DNA of 64,000 nucleotides from Macrostomum hystrix (Eukaryota; Platyhelminthes; Macrostomidae). The notes under the pieces were generated by a model. It was not told where the DNA came from and made no database searches. It saw nothing but the letters and a program-made list of their open reading frames with translations. The position numbers and the translations under genes were made by a program. This document shows positions 12,139 through 22,939 of the stretch, one piece after another (position 1 is the first letter of the stretch; the number at the start of each line of letters is the position of its first letter). The stretch is from assembly GCA_950097015.1 (NCBI GenBank), contig CATNEN010000001.1, positions 403,501 through 467,500 on the forward strand, given 5' to 3'.

Positions 12139-12299
12139 ATAAATAAGATTGGAGCTTTTAGCATAAGCATAAACAGTAATTCACTAGCGGATTGAAAAAA
12201 TCATGACGACTTCCTTTTCTTGCTTGCTAAGCTTGCTAAGACATTCTAAATAATAATAATAATGTGTTTAATTTAAAAAGGCGTAAACAAAGTTTCATA

Positions 12300-14260
12300 T
12301 TTTATAAAAAATGGCACTCACCATTAAAAATGGCACTCGCCATTTAAAACGGCACTCACCAGTAAAAATGGCACTCACCAGTAGGAATGGCGCTCACCAT
12401 AAATATGGCACTCACCATTAAAAATGGCACTCAACCATTAAAAATAGCACTCACCATTAAAAATGGCAATCGCCATTTAAAATGGCACTCATCAGTAAGA
12501 ATGGCACTCACCATTAAAAATGGCACCCACCAGAAAAAATGGCACTAACCAATAAAAATGGCACTCAACCATTAAGAATGGCACTCACCATTAAAAATGG
12601 CACTCAACCATTAAAAATGGCACTCACTATTAAAAATGGCAATCGCCATTTAAAATGGCACTCATCAGTAAGAATGGCACTCACCATTAAAAATGGCACC
12701 CACCAGAAAAAATGGCACTAACCAATAAAAATGGCACTCAACCATTAAAAATGGCACTCACCATTAAAAATGGCACTCAACCATTAAAAATGACACCCAC
12801 CATTAAAAATGGCACTCACCATTAAAAATAGCACTCACCAGTAAAAATGGCACTCACCATAAAAAATGGCACTCAACCATTAAAAATGGCACCCACCAGA
12901 AAAAATGGCACTTACCATTAAAAATAGCACTCACCAGAAAAAAAGGCACTTACCATTAAAAATAGCACTCACCAGAAAAAAAGGCACTCAACCATTAAAA
13001 ATGGCACCCACCAGAAAAAATGGCACTTACCATTAAAAATGGCACTCAACCATTAAAAATGGCACCCACCAGAAAAAATGGCACTAACCATTAAAAATGG
13101 CACTCAACCATTAAAAATAGCACTCACCATTTAAAACGGCACTCACCAGTAAAAATGGCACTCACCAGTAGGAATGGCGCTCACCATAAATATGGCACTC
13201 ACCATTAAAAATGGCACTCAACCATTAAAAATAGCACTCACCATTAAAAATGGCAATCGCCATTTAAAATGGCACTCATCAGTAAGAATGGCACTCACCA
13301 TTAAAAATGGCACCCACCAGAAAAAATGGCACTAACCAATAAAAATGGCACTCAACCATTAAGAATGGCACTCACCATTAAAAATGGCACTCAACCATTA
13401 AAAATGGCACTCACTATTAAAAATGGCAATCGCCATTTAAAATGGCACTCATCAGTAAGAATGGCACTCACCATTAAAAATGGCACCCACCAGAAAAAAT
13501 GGCACTAACCAATAAAAATGGCACTCAACCATTAAAAATGGCACTCACCATTAAAAATGGCACTCAACCATTAAAAATGACACCCACCATTAAAAATGGC
13601 ACTCACCATTAAAAATAGCACTCACCAGTAAAAATGGCACTCACCATAAAAAATGGCACTCAACCATTAAAAATGGCACCCACCAGAAAAAATGGCACTT
13701 ACCATTAAAAATAGCACTCACCAGAAAAAAAGGCACTTACCATTAAAAATAGCACTCACCAGAAAAAAAGGCACTCAACCATTAAAAATGGCACCCACCA
13801 GAAAAAATGGCACTTACCATTAAAAATGGCACTCAACCATTAAAAATGGCACCCACCAGAAAAAATGGCACTAACCATTAAAAATGGCACTCAACCATTA
13901 AAAATAGCACTCACCATTAAAAATGGCACTCACCAGTAAAAATGGCACTCATCAGTAAGAATGGCACTCACCATTAAAAATGGCACTCACCATTAAAAAT
14001 GGCACTCAACCATTAAAAATGGCACTCACCATTAAAAATGGCACCAACCAGAAAAAATGGCACTAACCATTAAAAAAAGCACTCACCATTAAAAATGGCA
14101 CTCACCAGTAAAAATGGCACTCATCAGTAAGAATGGCACTCACCATTAAAATTGGCACTCCCCATTAAATATGGCACTCCCCATTAAATATGGCACTCCC
14201 CATTAAATATGGCACTCCGCATTAGAAATGGCACTCATTATTAAAATGGCACTCTCCAAT
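12300..14260. repeat. 19-20-bp minisatellite (AAAAATGGCACTCACCATT type), with a 787-bp duplication
   Basis: About 100 units of a GGCACTCACC-containing repeat. The pattern of variants from about 12340 repeats exactly 787 bp further on (for example GTAGGAATGGCG at 12381 and 13168). The array was therefore copied as a block after its units had diverged. It sits between the EF-hand-like gene and MTRFR. Confidence 0.93.
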
Positions 14261-14261
14261 A

Positions 14262-14734
14262 GTAAAAACGACAATAGAGTTAAAAAACGGAACTCACTCA
14301 ACAAATCGATAAATAAAATGCGGAGCAAATTAAATAGAATTAGATTCGGTTTTAAAACTAAGCAGTTAAACAGTTGCTTTACACAAGAAGATACTCTAAA
14401 AAATCAATATTCTAATTCAAACAGAATCACATATAGCAAATCACTTATCGGTTTAAATACTGCCAACCGATTCTACACAGACTTGCCAGGGCATGCTATA
14501 TTTATTCACTCGAGGCCAAAATACCCACACTACAAAGATGCAGTGCTAACTAGCAGTAGGCACGGGATATTTGATAATGTTGTTCAACCTTAATTTATTT
14601 GTGCAGGCAATATTGTCAAAGATAAGATCTTCTTCAATTGATTTCCTTAAGTCTTTGAAGTAGCTACCGATATGTAAACACGATAATACAACTTGTGCAC
14701 TCAATAACCTAATCCTTCTTCCTTGGTAAAAACA
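14262..14734. other. Unique AT-rich intergenic spacer
   Basis: A reading frame of 121 codons starts in the repeat at 14228 and runs to 14593. Its residues look random, there is no family similarity I recognise, and it begins inside a satellite unit. I see no gene here. Confidence 0.4.
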
Positions 14735-14995
14735 ACTGTTAACGTTGTCATTAGTGATGGGATTAAACTGTCATTAGTGATGGGATTAAACTGTCATCAG
14801 TGATGGGATTAAACTGTCAACAGTGATGGGATTAAACTGTCATCAGGGATGGGATTAAACTGTCATCAGTGATAGGATTAAACTGTCATCAGTGATGGGA
14901 TTAAACTGTCATCAGTGATGGGATTAAACTGTCATTAGTGATGGGATTAAACTGTCATCAGTGACGGGATTAAACTGTCATCAGTGATAGGATTT
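14735..14995. repeat. 23-bp minisatellite
   Basis: About eleven copies of a 23-bp unit containing GTCATCAGTGATGGGATTAAA-like sequence (20 of its bases: TCATCAGTGATGGGATTAAA). Variation is limited to a few positions. Confidence 0.9.
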
Positions 14996-15179
14996 GGCTT
15001 ACAAAGCACAAACCAGAAATCGTTAAAAGCGAGTTTTTTATAGCAATGAAACAGCCAATTTTATGGTAATTTTTTTTGCAGAAAAACTAATTATTTATAG
15101 TTGAAGAACTTAATTTATTTTTTTATTGTCTATGTACATAAAAGCACAAAAGATTATTGACTATACGATATAAAAAAAT

Positions 15180-15505
15180 TTAGAATGAGACAGGGTGCGA
15201 TAAAGAATGAGACAGGGTGAGATAAGGAATGAGACAGGGTGAGATAACGAATGAGACGGGGTGAGATTAAGAATGAGACTGGTGAGATTAAGAATGAGAC
15301 AGGGTGAGATTAAGAATTAGATGGGTGAGATTAAGAATGAGATAGGGTGAGATTAAGAATCAGATGGGTGAGATAAAGAATGAGACGGGGTGAGATTAAG
15401 AATGAGACTGTGAGATTAAGAATGAGACAGGGTGAGATTAAGAATCAGATAGGTGAGATAATTAAAGAGACTGGTGAGATTAAGAATCAGATGGGTGAGA
15501 TAAGA
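15180..15505. repeat. About 22-bp GGGTGAGATTAAGAAT repeat
   Basis: About fifteen units with small indels. They carry the GGGTGAGATTA core that is also seen in arrays near 24, 39.6, 40.5 and 44.2 kb. The array ends just downstream of the MTRFR stop codon. Confidence 0.88.
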
Positions 15506-15517
15506 ATGAGCAGATAG

Positions 15518-15976
15518 TCAAGGAACACTTTTCTTGGAGTCAATTAAAGTTGCAGAGGCATCATTAACTTGGCAGTCATTTCCTGTATCATCCTGCTGCT
15601 GCTGCTGCTGAATTTCCGCTTTTAGTTTCCGCTTCAACTCTAGCCTGGCAACACTGCGGCTATGCTCGTAGCGACCTTTAGCGCGTAGTTGGCGTTCCTC
15701 TACAACGGCGAAAGCGTGCTCGCCGTTGAAAAACACGTCCAATTTCTCTTGCATTCTTTCGCGAGCGATTCGGCGATTCTCGTGCAACGACCTGGTGTCC
15801 TGGCACTGCACTCTGATGCCGCTGGGCAGGTGCGTTAGCACCACCTGGCGATTGGGCAATGGGCACAGGTTAGACTGTGATAAACGGAGATACAGACAGA
15901 CAGACAGACAGCCACCCAGGACAGACAACCTGACAGGCAGACAGACAGACACCCAGGACAGACAGACGGACTGACT

Positions 15977-16016
<40 letters not shown>

Positions 16017-16050
16017 GCCTGGCAGACAGACACCCAGGACAGACACCCAG

Positions 16051-16090
<40 letters not shown>

Positions 16091-19000
16091 GGTAGTCTGG
16101 CAGACAGAAGGACAGAGACAGGGAGACAGACAGGCAGACAGACAGACAGGCAGACAGACAGGCAGGCAGACACCTGGTGTCGGATTCATCTGGCAATCCT
16201 CCACGTTAATTCAAGCTTGCCCTACTGCGCTAAATTTAACTCCTTGTTACACCTTGTTTACCCATAGACACCCCCAGCCTCAACTGTACTCTTAAATTAA
16301 ATACAAAGTCGCCCAGCCGTTCCCCAAAAGAAACTACACACACGCATGTTCGTTCTAGCAACTTAAGCTTAACATAAAGCCTTTGTCTCAGTCAGTTGAC
16401 GACAAATTGGTAGCAGAGCGTGGTTTGTTTGGCACCAAGGCAATGGTCAACACTCGCGCGACCTCAGCCGAGACTGGGGATACAACCGACCCGATTTCTG
16501 GGGATCATGCAGGACAGGAGCAAGCAACGGGAGGGGCGACCGCTGGACCATCGGCACCACTGCTTCAGCCGACAGTTGCCGGCCAGCCGCCAGCCAACCA
16601 GGACATGCTTCAGCACCTACTCGGCGTCATGGTCACCATGATGCAGCAAAACCAGCAACTACTTACTCAGCTTCAAAGCCAGACAGCGGCAGCCCCACCG
16701 GCGCCAGCGGCGGTGCCAGATGCGAACCCACTGCCCACGGCCCGCCGCCCGGCTTCCTTCGTCGGCGATAGCGTCCTGCGCAACGCACGACTACCGACAT
16801 TCGATGGTGAGGACCCCGCAGCATTCCCAGCGTTCTGGGGCGCGTTCGATCATCGAATTCATGCCCTAGAAATGTCTCCCGTCGACAAGTTTGAGGTCCT
16901 TCGAGGTCTCCTCACGGGGGCCGCGTTGCGGAAGCTCGGAGGTCTGGACGCTTGCCAGCCCGGCGCGTACGAGGAGGCGCGGCGGATTCTGGAATATAAC
17001 TACGGCGATTTGCAAGAGCAGAAGAGCGCATGCTACAAACGCCTCCTGGACATGCCACGTCTCAACGACGTCGACTTCCGAACGCTGGAACCCTTCGCGG
17101 ACGCACTTCGTCTCACTGTGGGTCAGCTTGCCCGGCTGCAGGAGCCGGAAGCGGCGATGGACGCATACATCCACGCCTTGTGGCCGAAGTTACCTATCGC
17201 GCTCCGGACAGACATTCAGGACGCCCGCATTAAAGCCACTCAGTCGCCCATGCCCACTATGACCGACTTGCAAGGACACTTGGACGCGAAGCTACGCGTT
17301 CTCCGTGCCGCCAGGACTGTGACAAACGAAGCTCCAGCCGAAGCACCCTACTCCGGTGCCAGTCTCCTCGGCGCGACATCAAACTCTTGCCCACCGGCGG
17401 CGCAGAACTCAGGACGCAGCTACGCCGCCGGCAGACATCAGCATGGCCCTAGTCGCAAAAACACCATCCGCTGTCAGGATATCGCCGGATGCGTCTACTG
17501 CGACCAGAGCGGTCACAATGCGTCTCGCTGTGACCGTGTCACCCAGCCCGAGGACCGATTCAGTGCTGTCCGACGGAAGAAACTGTGTTTCAATTGCCTT
17601 GGGGATCACGAGGCACGGCATTGCCCCTCTTCCAGCCGGTGCCGCAAGTGCGGCTCCAAGCACCATACCTCTCTTCATGGCGCTTACCCGAGGGAACCCG
17701 CCATCCAAACTGGAGCAGGCCCCTCGGCGCACTCGCGAAGGCCGCATCAGCCGATAGTCAATTCGCATCTCAGTGGCACCTCCCCCCTTGTGGAATCGAC
17801 GGAGGATTCATCCGGCCCTGTTAACGCCATCTCCTGCGTCTCGTCCGCGCAGGATAGCCTCCTTCAGCCCATAGTGATGGCCACCTTCTCTGCTCCAGCT
17901 GTGAACCCGGCAACTGGGGATTCGGCTCCGATCACGGCCCTTATCGATGGCGGTTGCAGCTACACCTACCTTCGAGGCGACATAGCCCGGCGAATCGGCC
18001 TCCAGTCCCTCGGTACAATCAGCCTCGACAGCTCTGCGTGTCATGCCGAATCTCGCCGTCGCGTGCACGCCAACATTGTTCGCCTGGAATTAGCCACACT
18101 GGATGGTCGACGCATGCCGCTGAAGGTGCTCTCAGTCGAGAGGATTGCTCCAGCCATTCACTTACAGGCGCTACAGCTTCCGAAAGATATTCTAACAACC
18201 CTCGCCCATCTGCCTCTTGGGATTGCCAATGCACCCCCGATGGTGGACAAGGAGGTGGACCTGGATCTGCTGATTGGAAATGATTATGCACAGTTACTCG
18301 TAGGCCCGAGCGTTGGTGCAATACCCCTACGTCGCAGCTTCACCGCTCACCTGACCCCGTTTGGAGCTGTCCTTACCGGCTCCCTCACAGGAACCTCGGA
18401 CACCCATGCCATCTGCACCCGGGCCACCGAACTCCTCTGTACCGGGCGCCTCATCGTCAACTCACTCCACGGCTTGACAGAGCAACCTGTCCCGGACAAC
18501 CTGTCCCATCTGGAGCTACTTGTAGATAGGATGACCAGTCTCGAGATCCTCGGTCTGGGTCCAAACACAGAACGGACCACGCAAAGCGAAGATCTCCAGA
18601 CCAAGCGCCTTCTGGATTCTGCCACTCGGGAACCCGATGGCCGTTTCTCAGTCGCTCTCCCCTTCAAGCCAGGAGCCGAGCAGCTTCCTTCGAATTTCGG
18701 CCAAGCCTATGGCCGTGCTCGCGCAGTTCACAACCGCCTGGATCTCTTGCAACGCATGAAGTACTACGCTGAGTTCGAGAAACGTAAAACCGAGGGCGTA
18801 CTCGAGATCGTCGACAGTCGGTCGCCACCTGGACCGATCGTTCACGTCCTACCTCACTTCCCGGTGATAAAGGAATCAAGTAACACAACAAAAATACGAC
18901 CCGTCGTTGACGCCTCCGCTCCGACATCCCTTGGAGGCAGCTGCTTGAATGACCTCCTGGAGACTGGACCAAACCTCCTAACCGACCTTCTCCAGGTCCA

Positions 19001-22000
19001 GCTCCGTCTACGAGTCTACGAATACGCCTGCGTCAGCGACATCCAGTCTGCATTCTATCAGATAATGGTACACCCCGGGTGTCGAGACGCTCTACGCATC
19101 ATCCTGCCGAGAGACATCGCCAAGCCACTCGACCAAGACAACATGCAGCTTTGGCGCTTCACGCGGATCGTAATGGGCGCCAGCCCATCACCCTGGATCC
19201 TTCTCACGGTGATCCACAAACTCTGCGCCGACGCCATCGCCGGTGGAACCCACCGTTTCGGACTCCACAAGGGCGAGGTTGAATCTATCCCTTCTGGGCT
19301 CTACATGGATAACCTCGTGCAAGGCTACGATTGCAAGACCGAGGGCCCTCGTTTCGTCGCTGGACTGCGGGCTCTATTCCACTCGGGGCAGTTCCACCTC
19401 CGGGAGTTCGCAGCAAACGACTCACAGGCTCTTCAGGGCCTCCCTGAGGAAGATCGCGTTGAGAACCCAGTCGTCAGAAACCTCGGTATCGTCTGGGACA
19501 CCGTCAATGACACCATCCGACTTGCCAAGCCTACGATTTCATGCGGCATCACGCTTACTCGCGCCAGCTTACTGAGCGTCATCTCCCGCCCCTACGATCC
19601 ATTTGGATACGTTGCCCCCCTCGTTCTGGCGGGCCGACTTCTCTACAGGGCGGCATTCAAGCCTAACGATGCCTGGGACACTCTGGCCGATCCTGCCACC
19701 GTTGACGCTTGGTCCAGGCTCCGTTCAGACTTCGTTGACATCGACCGCATTGTCATACCTCGTCGCTGCGTCACGAAGCGCACTGTTCCCAGTCGCCTGG
19801 TCATCTTCAGTGATGGTTCACCACAGGCGTATGGCTTCACCGTCTATCTGCACCACACTCACGACGGTCGAGTGACCACCACCCTCATCTACGCGAGAGC
19901 ACGTCTCGTCCCAACTGGCAAGAAAGGCCTACTAATTACCGTTCCGCGCATCGAACTCTGGGCCGCTCTTATCGCTACCCGCGCGACCCTTCTCTTACGA
20001 GATATCCTTACTCCAATGCTAGAGATCAGCGGTATAACCCACTTTATCGACAGCCAGATTGTCCTTTACTGGCTCATGGACGGTGCCAAGCTCCGTCCCT
20101 ACGAGTGCCACCGCGTCCAGGAGATACGCAACTCCGGGTTGACAGAGGACCGCCGCTACGTTCCCACTGCAGAGAATCCGGCCGACCATTGTACCAGGCC
20201 CCTAACACTGACCCAGCTTATCGCGTCGAACTTCTACACCGGTCCCGAGTTTATTCAACGGCCTTACCATACGTGGACCTCCTGGCCGCTCCCCGGTCAG
20301 TCCGTCAACCCACCAGAGGAAACTCGGCGTAAAGATAAGCCGTCTATTTCGCTTCTGCACGCTACCAAAGGCGTTGAGGAGCCCCCACCTGGAGACATGG
20401 ATATCACTCGTTTCGGATGCCTCAACACCCTGCTCGGTGCAACCGCATATGTCGTCCGCTTCGTCACGAGGGACAGGACCCGCGGAGTCCCAGGCTTAAA
20501 CGCGCGCAACGCCGCCCTCCTTCTCTGGGTCCGGTACACACAGCGTTTACATTACCTCAAGGACATGATCGCTCTTCAATCGGGCAACCCTGGGAATTGT
20601 CGGCTGGTGAATCAGCTTGCCTTGTATCTTGATACCGACGGTTTCGTCCGCTTGAGCTCACGCATGGCCAACGCCAATTTGGACGCTGATGCACTGCACC
20701 CGTTGCTCCTGCCCTCGAGGAGTCACCTCAGTTATCTATTGATCCGACATATCCACGAGCAGGAGGTACACGCGACTGCCTCCACAGTTCTTAGTCGACT
20801 GAGGGAGCGCTTCTGGATTGTCCGTGGCCTTGCCACTGTGCGCAACGCTCTACGTGGCTGCCTTGTTTGCCGCGCCTCCAAAGCGCCACACATGACTCGC
20901 CCACATCATGGTCAGCTGCCACCTGAACGTTTGGACTTCACGCAGCCCGCTTTCCGCTCAATTCTCATCGATCAGTTAGGACCGATATATACATGGGCGT
21001 CCACGACAAGGACGTCAGCCAAGCGCTGGGTCCTCATCCTCTCCTGCGCGACCAGTCGTGCTGTGCACCTAGAACCTCTGACGGACTACTCCGCGGACGC
21101 GGTGCTCCACGCGTTTGAGAGATTTTGGGCCCGGCGAGGCCTCACGGAAGGTACAATCTTCCTCGATCAGGCGACGGCATTCCAGGCCACCGCCAAGCTG
21201 GTAGATACCCTCCTGGCGCCGACGTTCCAGCACAAGATCTTCACGGATCTTCAACCTTTTGCCACCACCCGTAGACTCCGTTTCAAGTTCGCACCGGTCC
21301 GTTCCCCTTGGCACCAGGGTGCGGTGGAAAGGCTTGTCGCTCTTACCAAAGCCAGCCTACGGCCGGCACTCTGGCGTCGTCGGATCGATGACGATGAACT
21401 GCGGACTCTACTCTGCAGGGTTGAAGCCGTACTCAACACACGCCCCCTCACGGCTCTCAGCAACGACCCAAGGGATATGCGCCCACTGACACCGGCACAT
21501 CTTATAGCCCCAAACGTCTGCCTCGACCTGCCAGCCGCTTCAGAGAGTCTCCTACCACCGGCGGACTCGTCAACCGGCAACGTACTACGGGCGCTCTACT
21601 ACCGCAGGGAACAGATTATCGACGCCTTTTGGGATCGCTGGCGCCGCGAATACCTCCAGCATCTGCGATCAATCCATCTGGCAGAACGACGACGCAATCC
21701 AGGGGTAACCCAGCAGCCTCGTCAGGATCAACTCTGCCTTCTCGTTGAGAGCACACCTCGTGCCAGTTGGAAGACTTGTCGCATCCTAGCCCTGCACCCG
21801 GATGCACAAGGCGTCGTGCGCTACGTCACAATCCGCACCAGTGCCGGTTACGAATCCCGGCGTCCTGTCGAGCATCTCGTCCCGCTGGAGGCCGAAGTTG
21901 TGGAGCCGGATCCAGAAATCGGCGCCAGGGCGAAGACCCAGGACAGCTCACCGCAGTCGCCAACGGCAACAAATGTCACGGCTGTACCGACTTCGGTCCG

Positions 22001-22602
22001 CTCTCTTCGCGCCCGTAAGCGGCAGGGAGTCCGAGACGCCCTGTTTGACATTCCCTGAGTGTTACTTCGTGCACTATGAACCTAGAGTTTACCTCAAAGA
22101 GACTAAAACTGATGTTCTATCTTCCGCTTCCTAATTTCCTACGCCGTATCCTAGCCATCCGTACAGCCCCCCCCAATCTGTCGGATTCATCTGGCAATCC
22201 TCCACGTTAATTCAAGCTTGCCCTACTGCGCTAAATTTAACTCCTTGTTACACCTTGTTTACCCATAGACACCCCCAGCCTCAACTGTACTCTTAAATTA
22301 AATACAAAGTCGCCCAGCCGTTCCCCAAAAGAAACTACACACACGCATGTTCGTTCTAGCAACTTAAGCTTAACATAAAGCCTTTGTCTCAGTCAGTTGA
22401 CGACACCTGGCTTGCCCACCTTGTTCTGAGTCTTGTTGATCTTCTGTCCGCCAGGTCCTGAGCCGCTGATAAACTGCTCGCGCATCGCGGACTCGTCCAA
22501 AGGCGGATAGTCGGGCCGTTTCCTACTAGAAGAGGCCAGGAAACGCCAGAGGTTGCCCAGCTGGCGGGGCAGCTGGCCATTGAACCGCTGGCAAAGCGAG
22601 GT
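15518..22602 (-). CDS. MTRFR: Mitochondrial translation release factor in rescue (C12orf65-type)
   Basis: This small class I release factor-like protein frees peptides from stalled mitochondrial ribosomes. Two exons are visible on the minus strand: 22602-22420 (61 codons) and 15844-15518 (108 codons plus stop). Exon one carries the catalytic GSGPGGQKINKTQNK loop, whose GGQ hydrolyses peptidyl-tRNA. Exon two continues VVLTHLPSGIRVQCQDTRS, then NRRIARERMQEKLDVFFNGE, as in the family, with a basic, Gln-rich tail. The join K|VV uses donor AAG|GTGGGC and acceptor CGCCAG|GTG in phase 0. No ATG precedes the first exon: an in-frame TAA sits just upstream of acceptor CCTGCAG (22603-22605). The start is therefore in an unseen exon or supplied by trans-splicing. 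The first 30 residues are Arg/Ser/Gln-rich, as in mitochondrial presequences. The intron holds a (CAGA)n tract and a BEL retrotransposon. Confidence 0.85.
15888..16172. repeat. (CAGA)n microsatellite in the MTRFR intron
   Basis: A tetranucleotide tract broken by CCCAGGACAGACAC-type interruptions. Before the retrotransposon inserted, this repeat made up most of an intron of about 342 bp. It begins about 45 bases from the acceptor and ends about 10 bases from the donor. The CLSV/CLPV-type reading frames on the minus strand are microsatellite translation. Confidence 0.93.
16178..16404 (+). repeat. 5' LTR of the BEL/Pao element
   Basis: 227 bp, TG...CA termini, apparently identical to the 3' LTR. 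It contains the element's promoter by family knowledge. I do not see an unambiguous TATA box; AACATAAAGC near 16370 is the nearest candidate for a regulatory or poly(A)-like signal. Confidence 0.95.
16408..16427 (+). promoter_or_regulatory. Primer-binding site, initiator tRNA-Met type
   Basis: Three bases after the LTR, TGGTAGCAGAG matches eleven bases complementary to the 3' end of animal initiator tRNA-Met. After two mismatches TGGTTT matches again. The tRNA sequence is from memory, so the exact count should be confirmed. Confidence 0.7.
16443..22058 (+). CDS. BEL/Pao Gag-Pol polyprotein, intact, about 1,871 aa
   Basis: One frame carries, in order: a Pro/Gln/Ala-rich Gag start; a DUF1759-like capsid region (about residues 100-300); a CCHC knuckle CVYCDQSGHNASRC (about 348) and the Pao-type CFNCLGDHEARHC...CRKCGSKHH cluster (about 381); an aspartic protease, ALIDGGCSYTYL (about 499); reverse transcriptase with YMDNL (about 953); an RNase H region, FSDGSPQAYGF (about 1121); and integrase with H-H-C-C zinc residues (about 1435-1475) and the D, D, E triad in IDQLGP, FLDQATAF and GAVERLV (about 1508, 1572, 1626). 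The frame is open from 16383, inside the LTR; I take the first ATG after the primer site, at 16443. The RT motif has Asn where many relatives have the second Asp. The region is more GC-rich than the host genes around it. Confidence 0.93.
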   Translation: MVNTRATSAETGDTTDPISGDHAGQEQATGGATAGPSAPLLQPTVAGQPPANQDMLQHLLGVMVTMMQQNQQLLTQLQSQTAAAPPAPAAVPDANPLPTARRPASFVGDSVLRNARLPTFDGEDPAAFPAFWGAFDHRIHALEMSPVDKFEVLRGLLTGAALRKLGGLDACQPGAYEEARRILEYNYGDLQEQKSACYKRLLDMPRLNDVDFRTLEPFADALRLTVGQLARLQEPEAAMDAYIHALWPKLPIALRTDIQDARIKATQSPMPTMTDLQGHLDAKLRVLRAARTVTNEAPAEAPYSGASLLGATSNSCPPAAQNSGRSYAAGRHQHGPSRKNTIRCQDIAGCVYCDQSGHNASRCDRVTQPEDRFSAVRRKKLCFNCLGDHEARHCPSSSRCRKCGSKHHTSLHGAYPREPAIQTGAGPSAHSRRPHQPIVNSHLSGTSPLVESTEDSSGPVNAISCVSSAQDSLLQPIVMATFSAPAVNPATGDSAPITALIDGGCSYTYLRGDIARRIGLQSLGTISLDSSACHAESRRRVHANIVRLELATLDGRRMPLKVLSVERIAPAIHLQALQLPKDILTTLAHLPLGIANAPPMVDKEVDLDLLIGNDYAQLLVGPSVGAIPLRRSFTAHLTPFGAVLTGSLTGTSDTHAICTRATELLCTGRLIVNSLHGLTEQPVPDNLSHLELLVDRMTSLEILGLGPNTERTTQSEDLQTKRLLDSATREPDGRFSVALPFKPGAEQLPSNFGQAYGRARAVHNRLDLLQRMKYYAEFEKRKTEGVLEIVDSRSPPGPIVHVLPHFPVIKESSNTTKIRPVVDASAPTSLGGSCLNDLLETGPNLLTDLLQVQLRLRVYEYACVSDIQSAFYQIMVHPGCRDALRIILPRDIAKPLDQDNMQLWRFTRIVMGASPSPWILLTVIHKLCADAIAGGTHRFGLHKGEVESIPSGLYMDNLVQGYDCKTEGPRFVAGLRALFHSGQFHLREFAANDSQALQGLPEEDRVENPVVRNLGIVWDTVNDTIRLAKPTISCGITLTRASLLSVISRPYDPFGYVAPLVLAGRLLYRAAFKPNDAWDTLADPATVDAWSRLRSDFVDIDRIVIPRRCVTKRTVPSRLVIFSDGSPQAYGFTVYLHHTHDGRVTTTLIYARARLVPTGKKGLLITVPRIELWAALIATRATLLLRDILTPMLEISGITHFIDSQIVLYWLMDGAKLRPYECHRVQEIRNSGLTEDRRYVPTAENPADHCTRPLTLTQLIASNFYTGPEFIQRPYHTWTSWPLPGQSVNPPEETRRKDKPSISLLHATKGVEEPPPGDMDITRFGCLNTLLGATAYVVRFVTRDRTRGVPGLNARNAALLLWVRYTQRLHYLKDMIALQSGNPGNCRLVNQLALYLDTDGFVRLSSRMANANLDADALHPLLLPSRSHLSYLLIRHIHEQEVHATASTVLSRLRERFWIVRGLATVRNALRGCLVCRASKAPHMTRPHHGQLPPERLDFTQPAFRSILIDQLGPIYTWASTTRTSAKRWVLILSCATSRAVHLEPLTDYSADAVLHAFERFWARRGLTEGTIFLDQATAFQATAKLVDTLLAPTFQHKIFTDLQPFATTRRLRFKFAPVRSPWHQGAVERLVALTKASLRPALWRRRIDDDELRTLLCRVEAVLNTRPLTALSNDPRDMRPLTPAHLIAPNVCLDLPAASESLLPPADSSTGNVLRALYYRREQIIDAFWDRWRREYLQHLRSIHLAERRRNPGVTQQPRQDQLCLLVESTPRASWKTCRILALHPDAQGVVRYVTIRTSAGYESRRPVEHLVPLEAEVVEPDPEIGARAKTQDSSPQSPTATNVTAVPTSVRSLRARKRQGVRDALFDIP
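22179..22405 (+). repeat. 3' LTR of the BEL/Pao element
   Basis: Same 227 bp as the 5' LTR. The bases just before it are a run of eight C (about 22167-22174), not the purine-rich tract expected for plus-strand priming. The 120 bases after the pol stop codon hold nothing else that I recognise. Confidence 0.95.
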
Positions 22603-22939
22603 CTGCAGGGCGGGTCGTGTTTACAATGCGATGAGGATAGCTGGAGCGGAGGAGGCTGGATTAGCTGGGATTAACTGGGATTAGTTTTGGGAGATTTTTT
22701 AAGCTTAGAAAATGGTGGGTAAAGAAGAGAGGTAAAACACGGAGAAAAGGATGCCAAGAAAGAAGCCGTTTGCAAAATGAATTGATAAAAACTAAAGAAG
22801 ACCAAAGATTGAAATAAGGAAAACACACATGGCATAGCAATGAGGAGATAAGTGGTACTTTTAACAGCAAGGAGGTCCATACTGGTAGAGAGACTGGAGT
22901 GCTTGTGAAAGCGGGGAGATACAATGTGGGGATGAAAAG

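Larger units (their letters stand above)
16178..22405 (+). mobile_element. Complete BEL/Pao LTR retrotransposon, 6.2 kb
   Basis: Two 227-bp LTRs (16178-16404, 22179-22405) read as identical by eye, start TGTCGG and end GACGACA. They are flanked by the same five bases, CCTGG (16173-16177, 22406-22410), the target duplication. A primer-binding site follows the 5' LTR, and one uninterrupted gag-pol frame fills the inside. Identical LTRs plus an open frame mean a recent insertion. It lies in the MTRFR intron in the opposite orientation, 14 bases downstream of the splice donor. No envelope-like second ORF is present. Confidence 0.96.

Noticed and set aside
12300..14260. Possible CRISPR array
   Set aside because: Units are 19-20 bp tandem repeats with no unique spacers, in an animal genome. 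The same applies to the other arrays.
14228..14593. 121-codon forward frame
   Set aside because: It starts in a satellite unit and runs through AT-rich spacer. No domain and no codon bias seen.
15835..16204. CLSVCLPVCL-type minus frames joined to the MTRFR exon
   Set aside because: Read-through of the (CAGA)n intron. The exon starts at 15844 after a good acceptor.
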